Shown here: one piece after another, positions 54,850-63,875 of the stretch | Layout: every line of letters begins with the position of its first letter | Numbering within the stretch: the stretch's first letter is position 1 | DNA from: Nitrospirota bacterium | Lineage (GTDB): Bacteria; Nitrospirota; Thermodesulfovibrionia; Thermodesulfovibrionales; Magnetobacteriaceae | Assembly (NCBI GenBank): GCA_015233015.1 | Contig: JADFYO010000004.1 | Coordinates: forward strand, 33,826-97,825 | Direction: 5' to 3' | DNA: 64,000 nt | Notes under the pieces: model-generated | Seen by the model: the letters and a program-made list of their open reading frames with translations, nothing else | Databases searched by the model: none | What the model was told of the DNA's origin: nothing | Translations under genes and position numbers: made by a program

Positions 54850-55851
54850 ATGGTTAATTATTTTCAGGGGTGTTCAATATTGCGGCACTGTATAATCAGG
54901 ATTTCTCTGTGTCTGGTACTGTTATGTGTTGCGGCGTTATTAGTATATGTGCCTGATGTAAGCGCGCTCGATGTGACTATCATTGAAAGCAGCGCGGTTA
55001 AACCATATGAAGACGCCATAAGGGGATTTGAACAATCGTGTAACTGCAACGTTAAGAAGGTAATACCGATAGACCGCAATGGATTTAGTATTGAAGAGAT
55101 TCGAAAATCCAGACCCGGCATGGTTGTCGCCGTCGGTGAGGAGGCGCTTTCCAAATCTCTGGCATTTTCCAAATCGACATCGCTTAAGGATATCCCAACG
55201 GTGTATATGATGGTGCTGAATCCTGACAAAATGATTCAGGGACATGAAAATGTCACCGGCGTTAGCATGGAAATCCCAGCCACCAAACAAATCGCGTCGT
55301 TTGTCGATGTATTTCCCTGGATAAAACGTCTCGGGGTTATTTATAATCCAATGAACTTCGGGCATTTTATTAATGGAGCCGCCGTGTCGGCAAAAAATCA
55401 TGGGGTTGTTCTGGTAGAGGGAATTGCGCAATCTCCAAAGGATGTCCCTAATGTTCTTAATTCAATGAAAGGTAAAATTGACGCGCTGTGGGTACTGCCG
55501 GATGTGACGGTAGTAACTCCAGGAAATACTGAATTTATCATGCTCTATTCGATAGAGTTTAACCTGCCTGTTCTTACATTTACAGAAAACCACGTCGCAC
55601 TTGGAGCTGCGATGTCATTAACTATCGACCCTTATGAAATAGGCAGACAGACAGGCGGCCTTGTCACGTCAGAAAATGTAAGTCTGACAAAGGGGAAAAG
55701 ACATGTTTACGATGCCTCAATTGCAAGGGTATCCATCAATCAGGTAACAGCCCTGAAGATGGCCATTGACGTCAAAGACAGGTTTAAGACAAAGAATTTT
55801 GTAAAAATTAATCTTAACAGATACGGTGAAACCGCTGAACACATACCGTAA
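54850..55851 (+). CDS. ABC-type substrate-binding protein (TrpX/PF04392-like)
   Basis: A 333-residue secreted protein with a hydrophobic signal (about residues 15-39, ending DVSA). It has a periplasmic two-lobe fold of the uncharacterised ABC binding protein family that includes TrpX: VAVGEEALSKSLAF, IPTVYMMVLNP, NVTGVSMEIPATKQIASF, LGVIYNPMNFG and the C-terminal GRQTGGLVT. AAGGGAAA precedes the ATG. No permease or ATPase gene follows; instead the next gene is a sensor-kinase-like protein overlapping by 26 nt. It may therefore act as a ligand sensor for that protein rather than in uptake. The ligand is unknown. Confidence 0.85.
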   Translation: MVNYFQGCSILRHCIIRISLCLVLLCVAALLVYVPDVSALDVTIIESSAVKPYEDAIRGFEQSCNCNVKKVIPIDRNGFSIEEIRKSRPGMVVAVGEEALSKSLAFSKSTSLKDIPTVYMMVLNPDKMIQGHENVTGVSMEIPATKQIASFVDVFPWIKRLGVIYNPMNFGHFINGAAVSAKNHGVVLVEGIAQSPKDVPNVLNSMKGKIDALWVLPDVTVVTPGNTEFIMLYSIEFNLPVLTFTENHVALGAAMSLTIDPYEIGRQTGGLVTSENVSLTKGKRHVYDASIARVSINQVTALKMAIDVKDRFKTKNFVKINLNRYGETAEHIP

Positions 55852-57343
55852 CAGCTTCAGCACAAGGGTATTTATAACTGCCGCAGTGTTTATAATCTTC
55901 TTCTCATCAATCTGCTCGGCGTGGTTTATTTCCATACAAAAGAAATCTTTGGTAGATAAGTTAATCCTCGAGGGGGAGCTTATATCGGAACTCCTTGCCG
56001 CAAATGCAAGGATAGGGATATTTGCCGAGAATGATAGTGTGATAATACCCTATGTCGATTCCGTGTTGACACATGAAGAGGCTGTCTCTGTTTCAGTATT
56101 CAATGCCGAGGGAAAACTTCTTCTTAATAAAACAAGAGAAGATATAATTCATAATAGCGGCAAAGATTCGGTAACCGCCCATTACTCCAAAAAAATCGAA
56201 CAAATTATCACAAAAATTAAGACTGCGCCGAAACCGTTACATCTTGACAACGCTAATACCGTTGAATTTTGGCAGCCGGTGACGGCATATACCGGATATA
56301 TACCCGATACATCTGTTGCGGCAACGAAAGGGCGGCTGATAGGTTTTGCGGCAGTAACGCTTTCCAAGGGGCATTTGAATCATAGCATGGAAACCATTGT
56401 TTTTAAAAGTATTTTAACGACCTTGCTGTTTCTCGCTGTGGGGTTGCTCATAACCTATTCCTTTATAAGACACATTTCACTTCCTGTCAGGAAGCTCATG
56501 TACGGCATAAAGAATTTTAGCGATACCGGGTTTCCGGGGAAAATTTCAGTCTTATCCCGTGATGAGTTCGGGCAATTAGCCGAGGCATTTAACAGCATGA
56601 TAGATGAACTTCAAAGAAGACAGGATGAGAAAGAACGGCTTGAGAGCCAAATTCTGCATAATCATAAGATGGACGTAATAGGATGTCTTGCAGCGGATAT
56701 ATCAAAGGAATTCGGCTCGCTGGTAAACGTTTTCACGTCAAAGATATTCAGAGCAAGGAATTACCTGTCCCCAGGTCATATGGCATACGAAGAGCTTGAC
56801 AACCTCAAAGACTCAATTGAGCAAGCCAGGAATATCACGAGGAAACTTTCGGAGATCTCAAAAAACACCCCGAATTTTATGGAAGTCCAATCCCCCGGCA
56901 CTTTTCTTAAACAGGCTGCGCCGTTACTTATGATGCAGTCTTCTCTGAAGCTGGACTTAATAATAGACGACAATCTCAGGAATTGTAATTTCGACAAATG
57001 GCAGATTAACCGTGTTATGGGGATTATTTTAGATAACGCAAAAGATGCCTCACTAATCGACAGTACAATAACTATCGAAGTCAGAAATATCGACATATCT
57101 GACAAAATCGATATGATCGATGGACAATACGCCATGGTTTCAATACGGGATAACGGTATTGGAATATCACGTGAAAACATGGGTAAGATATTTACTCCAT
57201 TTTTTACTACTAAAGATAACAGATACGGACTTGGTCTTGCAATGGCGTTTTCTATTATAAAAAACCACGGCGGACACATCGAGGCGGTCTCCGAAGAGAA
57301 TAAAGGCACTGTTATAAACATTTTCTTACCGTCCGCCGGTTAG
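55826..57343 (+). CDS. Membrane histidine-kinase-like protein lacking the expected phospho-acceptor His
   Basis: Two membrane helices (about 14-35 and 193-214) flank a periplasmic sensor region, followed by HAMP (215-268). The DHp-like helix shows KMDVIGCLAADISKEFGSLV where NtrB-type kinases have KMExIGxLAGGIAHDFNNLL, so the phospho-acceptor His is Lys294. The ATPase domain is intact: N-box Asn404 (ILDNAKDA), G1 RDNGIGIS (442-446), F-box IFTPFFTTK and G2 YGLGLAMA. It may be a pseudokinase, or it may use another His. The GTG start overlaps the substrate-binding protein gene, so they are coupled. No response regulator gene is adjacent. Confidence 0.83.
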   Translation: MKPLNTYRNSFSTRVFITAAVFIIFFSSICSAWFISIQKKSLVDKLILEGELISELLAANARIGIFAENDSVIIPYVDSVLTHEEAVSVSVFNAEGKLLLNKTREDIIHNSGKDSVTAHYSKKIEQIITKIKTAPKPLHLDNANTVEFWQPVTAYTGYIPDTSVAATKGRLIGFAAVTLSKGHLNHSMETIVFKSILTTLLFLAVGLLITYSFIRHISLPVRKLMYGIKNFSDTGFPGKISVLSRDEFGQLAEAFNSMIDELQRRQDEKERLESQILHNHKMDVIGCLAADISKEFGSLVNVFTSKIFRARNYLSPGHMAYEELDNLKDSIEQARNITRKLSEISKNTPNFMEVQSPGTFLKQAAPLLMMQSSLKLDLIIDDNLRNCNFDKWQINRVMGIILDNAKDASLIDSTITIEVRNIDISDKIDMIDGQYAMVSIRDNGIGISRENMGKIFTPFFTTKDNRYGLGLAMAFSIIKNHGGHIEAVSEENKGTVINIFLPSAG

Positions 57344-57362
57344 CCAGGCCCGGCACTATCTA

Positions 57363-60300
57363 TCAGGGAATGCTGTCAATCTTTGTTAACAGCGCTGCAT
57401 GCTTTGATTTTGCCATGGTGGACGGGTGAGCGCACATCAATTGTTCCCTATACATGTCATAAACCGCGAGGGCCTTGCATGACTGCCCCATTCTTTGATA
57501 ACATTTTATAAGCCGTTGATATAATACCTCCTCTGAAGGGATTATAGATAAAGTGCTCAGGTAGCATTCTATGGCGTCTTCCCAGTTATCTGACTTCTCA
57601 TGGAAAGCTCCAACACGCAGACAGGCATTCGATACTTTATTCATTAATTTCCCTTGCCTATTGCTTACCCAGGCATCCGGCAGTTCCCCCTGCATGAAAT
57701 CCCCCTTACATAAACCAATCATATTTAAAAACAGTCTCATCATCTCTGCAGGGGGACTGCCTTCATCGATCTTCCTTGCAATCTTATCAACCCCCCATAC
57801 ATCTATCCAGCAAAGTTCCGGATTAAGCCATATTCGTCCATTAGAGGTTAGGATTAAATTACTTCCACCTAATAATTTACGCAGTCTATGTACGCCGGTT
57901 CTAAGGGCATTTTGTGCTAAATCACCATCCGAATCAAGCCATAGATGATCCGCGATCTCCTCGGAACTAAGACGGCTCCCATCGATAGATATCAGCGCCT
58001 TCAGCAGTTCCATCTGCATTTTCTTAGGTTTACCGAATAACTTTATAACATTACCTTCCTGAAATATCTCAAATCGTCCAAGTGTATATATTTTCAAAGG
58101 CCAGGGAAAGCTCTCTATCAAATGGTTGTCTGTTGTGATATTATAGAGACTTATTAATTCATTTACATATTCCACCTGAATTCCCCTGTCAAGCGCCGCC
58201 TCACACACTGAGGCAACCGATTTCCGTAATGTTAAAAATGTCCTCATTCCCGATAGCTCTGCAAACTGAACGCACTTTTTAAACATATCTTCAAACTGTT
58301 TGGTATCATTAGTTTTTAGGGCTATTAGCGTTTTAACCGTTGAAACATGATAATTAAACAGCCCGCTCTTTGTCATAGCCTCTAATTTTCCGATATCATT
58401 TAATTGACCAATAGCTTCATCGTAACGTCCCGCCTCAACTAGTACATAAGCGAGCAAGTATTTATTTATACCTATTAAAAAAATGCCGCCGGTTTTTTGC
58501 ACCATTTCCAGGCTTTTCCTGCCACACTCAATAGCCGCGGTGAAATTACCTATAGAAACTTCAACTAATGATATTAACTGATAATAATACCATGAATAGC
58601 TCTGATTTCTTTCCATAAATACCTTGATTTCTCTCAGTTTATCTCCAGCTGCCTTATTATTACCTTCAATCAGTGAAATACAAACAGATAATCCTGAGAA
58701 TGCTGTATCCATTAAGTGAAAACCTGTTTGCTCTGCTAATTTTAGTCCTTCATCGACGATTTTAACAATTTCTCCGGGAGCGTGCTTATAGTAGTAATAT
58801 AAGGCTTCAGCCATTAGATACATCAGTCTCATCATCGGATAGGTATCAATATTTCTGACAGGAAGCGATAATATATCCACAATAACACCTGCTTTAAATA
58901 TTGCTCCGGTCCACAGATAATACAATATAATGCTGCAAGCGGTAAATATCCGGGTTTCTGCATTTTTTGAATATAAAACAATCTTTTCCGCCTCATTTAA
59001 CCAATAATCTATGCCTATATGGCCTGGCTGCCTGAATATAAGTGCTGCTACGATGCCTGACACTGCGTTTTCCCTTTCACTTTCGTTCTTGCATTGTTTA
59101 TAAACGTCAAAGAGAGATGCCTCGAACTCATTAATCCAGTAGTCAAGCTGGTGAAAATCATTACCCTCAAGCAGGATAGTTTTCACTATGCCGCATAATG
59201 CTGCGAGCTGTCCTTCACGACAGCCCAGGTTTTTAAACGCTATATATGCCGAATCCAATATCCTGCGCGAGCCTGCCGGATTTAAATATATATTAATTAA
59301 TCCTTTCCAAAATAATAGCCGTGGATATCCGTACACTACGTTGTATGGTATTTCAGACAGGCATTTACCAACAGTTACATTTATTCCTTCATCTATAAGG
59401 TCATCCGCATGGTTAAGGATTAATTGCTCAAATGCTTCCCATTTCTCGAATTTAATAATTAGTGTCACAGATGATTCAATATACCCATGTTCATATAGAA
59501 TAACTGCCGCCTGTAATACAATCGCATTTAAACGCTGTCCATAATAGAGTTCCGATTGTTTTAAGAGAAAATCTCTGAACATACCATGATATGTAAAAAT
59601 ATCGTCAACAGAATATTTCTTTGTGATAAAGTACTGTTTATATTTACTTGTTAATATCCTTTCAACTTGTTCATGTGAGGTAATCTTTGTTGCCATTTCA
59701 ACTGTGAACTCAGGGAAAAATGCAGTTTTCAGCAGAAAGTCTTTATCTTTATCGGGAAGAGGCTCGTACACCTCTGTTAAGAAATAATTGAACACTGCCT
59801 TTTTTGCGTCATCGATATTAGTATTTTCTTTTCTGTTAATACACACCAACCCCAATATTATACCTGCTATCCAGCCGCCTGTTTCATTATATAACCTGTC
59901 AATCATCTCCTCCGGTACCGGGCGTTCCACGCAGTTTGTTATCAGTTCGGTTGTTTCTTTTAAATCAAACTTTATATCGTCAAAATCAATCATGCTTATT
60001 TTCCTTTGAACCTGAAAACGGGCAAGGGACGGCGGCGGTTCATCACGGCTTATAAAGACAACGTAAAATCCTTCAGATAATTGAGATAAGCCTTTGATAA
60101 AGAAATCGTAAAGCATAGAGGGTTCCGGAATATTATGACAGTCGTCAAAAACCAGCACACAAGGAGGATTTAATGATTCAAACAGTTGTTCAAAGTACAT
60201 CATTGAGAAGATGTTGATATCCTGCCTGTTCATCGATGAAGTAAAGTCAGGCGATACAATGTTGTTATCCAGGTTCAAGACTTTAAGAGCCTTTTGCATG

Positions 60301-60557
60301 TTTGCGGTAAAATATGTAAAATCAGTATCCCTTTCATCTATGTTATACCAAATCGCAGGAATACTCATATGATTAATATAACTTGCAACTAACGTGGTTT
60401 TCCCTGCCCCTGCTGGTGCGGATACCCATAAAATAGGTTTAGACAAAGCACTATTGATAATATGAAAACACCTTTTACGCTCCACCACATTGTGAAGGTA
60501 AGGAGGTCTAATCTTAATTGGGATGCTGTTAATGGTAATGTAGTTTGGCAACATCAT
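57363..60557 (-). CDS. MalT-like STAND ATPase transcriptional activator with wHTH and BTAD domains
   Basis: A 1064-residue regulator. Residues 40-330 are a STAND NTPase with Walker A APAGAGKTTL (Lys53) and Walker B CVLVFDDCHNI. Residues 340-800 are TPR-like helical repeats for signal binding. The C-terminus has an OmpR-type winged helix (about 815-905, LSSEEIADHLW, LRTGVHRLRKLLG) and a BTAD region, as in SARP-type activators. MalT-type proteins oligomerise on ATP and inducer to activate transcription. It converges on the kinase-like gene with 19 nt between, and is the last gene of its transcript. Target unknown; the neighbouring TonB/SBP locus or the catalase are candidates by proximity only. 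AT-rich. Confidence 0.85.
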   Translation of the reverse strand: MMLPNYITINSIPIKIRPPYLHNVVERKRCFHIINSALSKPILWVSAPAGAGKTTLVASYINHMSIPAIWYNIDERDTDFTYFTANMQKALKVLNLDNNIVSPDFTSSMNRQDINIFSMMYFEQLFESLNPPCVLVFDDCHNIPEPSMLYDFFIKGLSQLSEGFYVVFISRDEPPPSLARFQVQRKISMIDFDDIKFDLKETTELITNCVERPVPEEMIDRLYNETGGWIAGIILGLVCINRKENTNIDDAKKAVFNYFLTEVYEPLPDKDKDFLLKTAFFPEFTVEMATKITSHEQVERILTSKYKQYFITKKYSVDDIFTYHGMFRDFLLKQSELYYGQRLNAIVLQAAVILYEHGYIESSVTLIIKFEKWEAFEQLILNHADDLIDEGINVTVGKCLSEIPYNVVYGYPRLLFWKGLINIYLNPAGSRRILDSAYIAFKNLGCREGQLAALCGIVKTILLEGNDFHQLDYWINEFEASLFDVYKQCKNESERENAVSGIVAALIFRQPGHIGIDYWLNEAEKIVLYSKNAETRIFTACSIILYYLWTGAIFKAGVIVDILSLPVRNIDTYPMMRLMYLMAEALYYYYKHAPGEIVKIVDEGLKLAEQTGFHLMDTAFSGLSVCISLIEGNNKAAGDKLREIKVFMERNQSYSWYYYQLISLVEVSIGNFTAAIECGRKSLEMVQKTGGIFLIGINKYLLAYVLVEAGRYDEAIGQLNDIGKLEAMTKSGLFNYHVSTVKTLIALKTNDTKQFEDMFKKCVQFAELSGMRTFLTLRKSVASVCEAALDRGIQVEYVNELISLYNITTDNHLIESFPWPLKIYTLGRFEIFQEGNVIKLFGKPKKMQMELLKALISIDGSRLSSEEIADHLWLDSDGDLAQNALRTGVHRLRKLLGGSNLILTSNGRIWLNPELCWIDVWGVDKIARKIDEGSPPAEMMRLFLNMIGLCKGDFMQGELPDAWVSNRQGKLMNKVSNACLRVGAFHEKSDNWEDAIECYLSTLSIIPSEEVLYQRLIKCYQRMGQSCKALAVYDMYREQLMCAHPSTMAKSKHAALLTKIDSIP

Positions 60558-60834
60558 TGAATATGCTGTCCTCTTTAGTCATATTATAACTCACCATTCT
60601 CAAAAAAAGAAAGCACAGCGTCTGCGGAGCAGTACTTTTTGCCGCTTTTGGGTGAGTGGTTTTTGTTCATAAAAGCCCGATTTCCCTCATTATATTGAAA
60701 TGAACCGCTTTTTTTAGGATAATATCATCTTCCATAGGGTAGTATTGCATAACTCTTGCGGATAATTCCTATCTCCGTGCTGGTTGGGCAAGGAATGCGT
60801 TTCAACCATCCCTTACCCATCGACTAATAGCAGT

Positions 60835-62301
60835 CTATTTTGGCACTTCACTCATAGGTATGCCTGCCGCCTTAGCGACGCCTTCGCCATATGCCTTATC
60901 TGCTTTAAGGCAATTAACGATATGTCGTATTTTTATTTCTTTAGGGGCATCTCCCATTGCTCGTGCTGTGTTTTCAAACAAAGCCTCCTTCTGCTCAGCG
61001 TTCATTATATTAAACAGCTTTCCGGGCTGGGAGTAATAATCATCGTCTGTGCGATGGTCCCAGTGAGCGGCTGCACCATCCAGACTAAGATGTGGTTCTA
61101 CAAATTCCGGCTGCTGCTGCCACTGCCCATAACTGTTAGGCTCATAGCCGAGGCTGCTGCCATGATTACCATCTACACGCATGGCTCCATCTCTGTGATA
61201 ACTGTGGAAAGGACAATGTGGCGCATTGACTGGGATAAGGAGGTGATTTACTCCAAGCCGGTAGCGTTGAGCGTCGCCATATGAGAACAAGCGGCCTTGC
61301 AGCATCTTGTCAGGTGAAAAACCAATTCCTGGTACTATGTTAGCCGGATTGAAGGCAGACTGTTCAACTTCGGCAAAATAGTTCTCAGGGTTTTTATTAA
61401 GTTCCATTACGCCTACTTCAACAAGTGGATAGTCTTTATGCAGCCACACCTTGGTAAGATCAAAAGGATTGTATGGGCAAGTGGCGGCGTCTTTTTCCGG
61501 CATTACCTGTATAGCAAGTGTCCATTTTGGAAAGTCCTTATTTTCAATACTTTCGTACAGGTCTTTCTGATGGCTCTCACGGTCTTTGGCAATAATGGCC
61601 TCAGCCTCGGCATCTGTCAGGTTCTTAATGCCCTGCTGCGATGTGAAGTTAAATTTTACCCAGCATCTCTCATTCTTAGAGTTATACATGCTGAAGGTAT
61701 GGCTGCCAAAACCATGCATATGGCGATATGCAGCAGGAATACCCCTATCACTCATTACAATCGTGATTTGGTGCAGTGCCTCCGGCAGCGATGTCCAAAA
61801 GTCCCAGTTGTTTTTGGCACTGCGCATATTGGTGCGCGGGTCACGTTTCACCGCGTGGTTAAGGTCGGGGAACTTCAGAGGATCACGCAGGAAAAATACC
61901 GGTGTGTTATTACCCACTATGTCCCAGTTGCCTTCCTCTGTATAGAACTTGACGGCAAATCCCCTGATATCACGCTCCGCATCGGCAGCACCACGTTCCC
62001 CTGCCACTGTAGAAAATCTAACGAAGAGTTCGGTCTTCTTGCCTATTTTGGAAAAAATCTTCGCCTTGGTGTATTTTGTTATGTCATTGGTTACAGTGAA
62101 AGTACCGTATGCACCTGAACCCTTTGCGTGCATTCTCCTCTCAGGGATAACCTCCCTGTCGAAGTGGGCTAGTTTTTCCATGAACCATACATCCTGTAAC
62201 AGCATTGGGCCGCGCGGCCCTGCTGTCATAACATTCTGATTGTCGGCTACGGGGGCACCAGAGTTTGTTGTCAATTTCTTACCTTTGTCTTTCATATTCA
62301 T
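60835..62301 (-). CDS. katA: Monofunctional haem catalase (small-subunit clade)
   Basis: A 488-residue catalase that breaks hydrogen peroxide to water and oxygen. The distal His58 ([12 protein letters not shown]), Asn131 (VGNNTPVF) and the proximal haem ligand Tyr341 ([14 protein letters not shown]) are all present. The length and QPG/NADPH-binding-like region fit clade 3 small-subunit catalases. AAGGAGGA lies just before the ATG at 62301; a second in-frame ATG two codons on is possible. A small membrane-protein gene is 24 nt upstream in the same direction. The plus-strand ORF at 60784-61284 is its shadow. Confidence 0.96.
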   Translation of the reverse strand: MNMKDKGKKLTTNSGAPVADNQNVMTAGPRGPMLLQDVWFMEKLAHFDREVIPERRMHAKGSGAYGTFTVTNDITKYTKAKIFSKIGKKTELFVRFSTVAGERGAADAERDIRGFAVKFYTEEGNWDIVGNNTPVFFLRDPLKFPDLNHAVKRDPRTNMRSAKNNWDFWTSLPEALHQITIVMSDRGIPAAYRHMHGFGSHTFSMYNSKNERCWVKFNFTSQQGIKNLTDAEAEAIIAKDRESHQKDLYESIENKDFPKWTLAIQVMPEKDAATCPYNPFDLTKVWLHKDYPLVEVGVMELNKNPENYFAEVEQSAFNPANIVPGIGFSPDKMLQGRLFSYGDAQRYRLGVNHLLIPVNAPHCPFHSYHRDGAMRVDGNHGSSLGYEPNSYGQWQQQPEFVEPHLSLDGAAAHWDHRTDDDYYSQPGKLFNIMNAEQKEALFENTARAMGDAPKEIKIRHIVNCLKADKAYGEGVAKAAGIPMSEVPK

Positions 62302-62325
62302 CCTCCTTATTATGTAGTGATATAT

Positions 62326-62547
62326 TTAACCATATCTCTGTGATAGAACTATCACCGCTATCCCATCTATGAGTATAATCATATTAAAGAGTACAGAAAG
62401 GGAAAGTACACCTGCTGCGTCTTTGGTGTTATTTTTAAATATAACAGGCGTTACTATAAGAGAAAACATAAACATCCCCCCAACCAATAAAGTCAGGGAA
62501 AGACTATATATGGCATGAAACTTCTCACAACTCAGGTATCCCGTCAT
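62326..62547 (-). CDS. Small membrane protein, DUF4149/TMEM205-like fragment
   Basis: 73 residues with two hydrophobic helices (about 15-37 and 49-68). The pattern GGMFMFSLIVTPVIFKNN resembles the first half of DUF4149/TMEM205 proteins, which are usually longer with three or four helices, so it may be a naturally short member or a truncated gene. It is 24 nt upstream of catalase on the same strand and so is likely co-transcribed. The ATG at 62547 has no clear ribosome binding site. Function unknown. Confidence 0.5.
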   Translation of the reverse strand: MTGYLSCEKFHAIYSLSLTLLVGGMFMFSLIVTPVIFKNNTKDAAGVLSLSVLFNMIILIDGIAVIVLSQRYG

Positions 62548-62791
62548 ATTTTGGTTTATACAATATCATTTCCCTGTAATTTATTGTGTCATATCGTATC
62601 GCCATAAAACAAGGCGAATTGTCATACCCACCACCCCATCGCCTCATGGCCTCAAGTGTTTTGCTTCAACCTCAGGACAGGAGCTTCATATTGCTTTGCC
62701 ATGATTGACAGGGGAAAGGTGGTGAAACTCGACAAACAAAAACCTGAATGACATTATTTTTTACACGTGATTGATTTAAAAGGATAAAAAC

Positions 62792-62875
62792 TGCCGAAGG
62801 GGGGACTCGAACCCCCACGAAGTTGCCCCCACAAGGTCCTGAACCTTGCGTGTCTGCCAATTCCACCACTTCGGC
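62792..62875 (-). tRNA. tRNA-Leu (anticodon CAG)
   Basis: The minus strand begins GCCGAAGTGGTGG and ends in CTTCGGCA, giving a 7-bp acceptor stem. The anticodon stem-loop is CAAGG-TTCAGGA-CCTTG, so the anticodon is CAG. The long variable arm (about GTGGGGGCAACTTCGT) and T-arm GGGGGTTCGAGTCCCCC are typical of class II tRNA-Leu. CCA is not encoded. The ORF at 62672-62869 runs across it and is not real. Confidence 0.96.
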
Positions 62876-63050
62876 ACTCGTGTTCGCCTCTTTGCTACTC
62901 GTGCGAATGTAACAAATACGGACTCATGTAGGCTATCATAAAGTATTAATCGGTGTCAATATCCACTGAAAATAGAATTCAGGTATTCCGCCCCATGAAT
63001 TACCTGAACATCACGTCGATAGGAATTAGCCGGAATTCTGTCCCTGCCCA

Positions 63051-63490
63051 CTATTTATTTTGAGACCATAACCTCAACCATTCCGATCCGTCAATGCCGA
63101 CACGAGACAACTGGGCTACATAATCATTTACAATCTTTTGAGCATGCAGCTCCTTAATATCGGCAATCCATTTATATTCGTTATTATCAATATCTTGAAA
63201 AACAAAATCATCATCTCTATTAATTGCATTCACAATCTTGTTATTATTTTGCCTAAAGCTTATGATTGTCAAATCATAGCTCTTATTCGGTAAGCTTAAT
63301 TTTATATATTCATTAGTTTTACTTTTATATAGAAATGAATATTTTGTATCATTTATATAAAGTGGTAAAAAAAGAAACTTCCTACACTCATTTTCAGGGA
63401 TTCTGACACTATCACATCTCTGTTGAATACATAGCAGATATACTTCATTTGTCTCTATGCTGATTTCCTTTTTTATAATGACACCTATAA
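63051..63490 (-). pseudogene. AT-rich hypothetical gene, 5' end cut by an IS3-family element
   Basis: The frame codes for about 145 residues with no family I recognise (charged, mixed alpha/beta, one run FVFQDIDNNEYKWIADIKEL). The ORF track starts at a TTG at 63500, which lies within the terminal repeat of the IS, and the native part up to 63490 has no start codon of its own near the junction. The simplest reading is that the insertion removed the true 5' end. Very AT-rich against the rest of the window, which suggests foreign DNA. Confidence 0.55.
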
Positions 63491-63558
63491 TGGACCCCAA
63501 AAACTGGACAACATGTTAAGTTACAGAAAGAGAAGAAAGATGGAGGTCCAAGGATACT

Positions 63559-63840
63559 ATGAAGACGAAATATGCGTCGGCATTTAAGGCAAAGGTAGCA
63601 ATAGAAGCGATAAAGGCAGAGAAGACATCGTCAGAGCTGGCGACGCAGTATCAGGTGCATCCAGAGCAGATACGACAGTGGAAAGGGATAGCCAGCAAGG
63701 GAATAGAAGATTTGTTTATAGGCAGGAGGCAAAAGGCAGATAAGGAAAAGGACGAGCTTATAGATGAGCTATACAGGCAGGTTGGCCAGCTAAAAATAGA
63801 ACTTGACTGGCTAAAAAAAAAATTGGGAACTAAAGGTTAG
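63559..63840 (+). CDS. IS3-family transposase OrfA
   Basis: A 93-residue protein with an N-terminal HTH (FKAKVAIEAIKAEKTSSELATQYQVHPEQIRQWK) and a C-terminal leucine-zipper-like coiled coil (DELIDELYRQVGQLKIELDWLKKKL), the standard IS3 OrfA. It binds the IS ends and is normally fused to OrfB by frameshift to make the active transposase. GGAGG lies about 13 nt before the ATG. The gene is complete, but OrfB is broken, so the element should not move by itself. Confidence 0.93.
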   Translation: MKTKYASAFKAKVAIEAIKAEKTSSELATQYQVHPEQIRQWKGIASKGIEDLFIGRRQKADKEKDELIDELYRQVGQLKIELDWLKKKLGTKG

Positions 63841-63875
63841 AGATAAGAGAATGCTCATCGACAGGACAAATGAAT
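63821..63875 (+). pseudogene. IS3-family transposase OrfB, 5' fragment
   Basis: After the A-run at the end of orfA, the +1 frame reads NWELKVRDKRMLIDRTNE, the usual start of IS3 OrfB (before the RRQxxLL.ISRSS region). It stops at 63875, where an IS66-type terminus begins. In the canonical -1 frame a TAA stops at once, so this copy also seems to have lost normal frameshift phase. Confidence 0.6.

Larger units (their letters stand above)
63491..63875 (+). mobile_element. IS3-family insertion sequence, left part (interrupted)
   Basis: The left end TGGACCCCAAAAACTGGACA is a typical IS3-family terminal repeat. OrfA follows, then the first codons of orfB, before an IS66-type end at 63876. The right end is outside the window or lost. 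Confidence 0.75.

Noticed and set aside
60784-61284. Plus-strand ORF of 166 residues
   Set aside because: It is antisense to the catalase gene, has no family pattern and arises from the codon structure of katA.
62672-62869. Minus-strand ORF of 65 residues
   Set aside because: It reads through the tRNA-Leu gene. The first residues are translated tRNA sequence.
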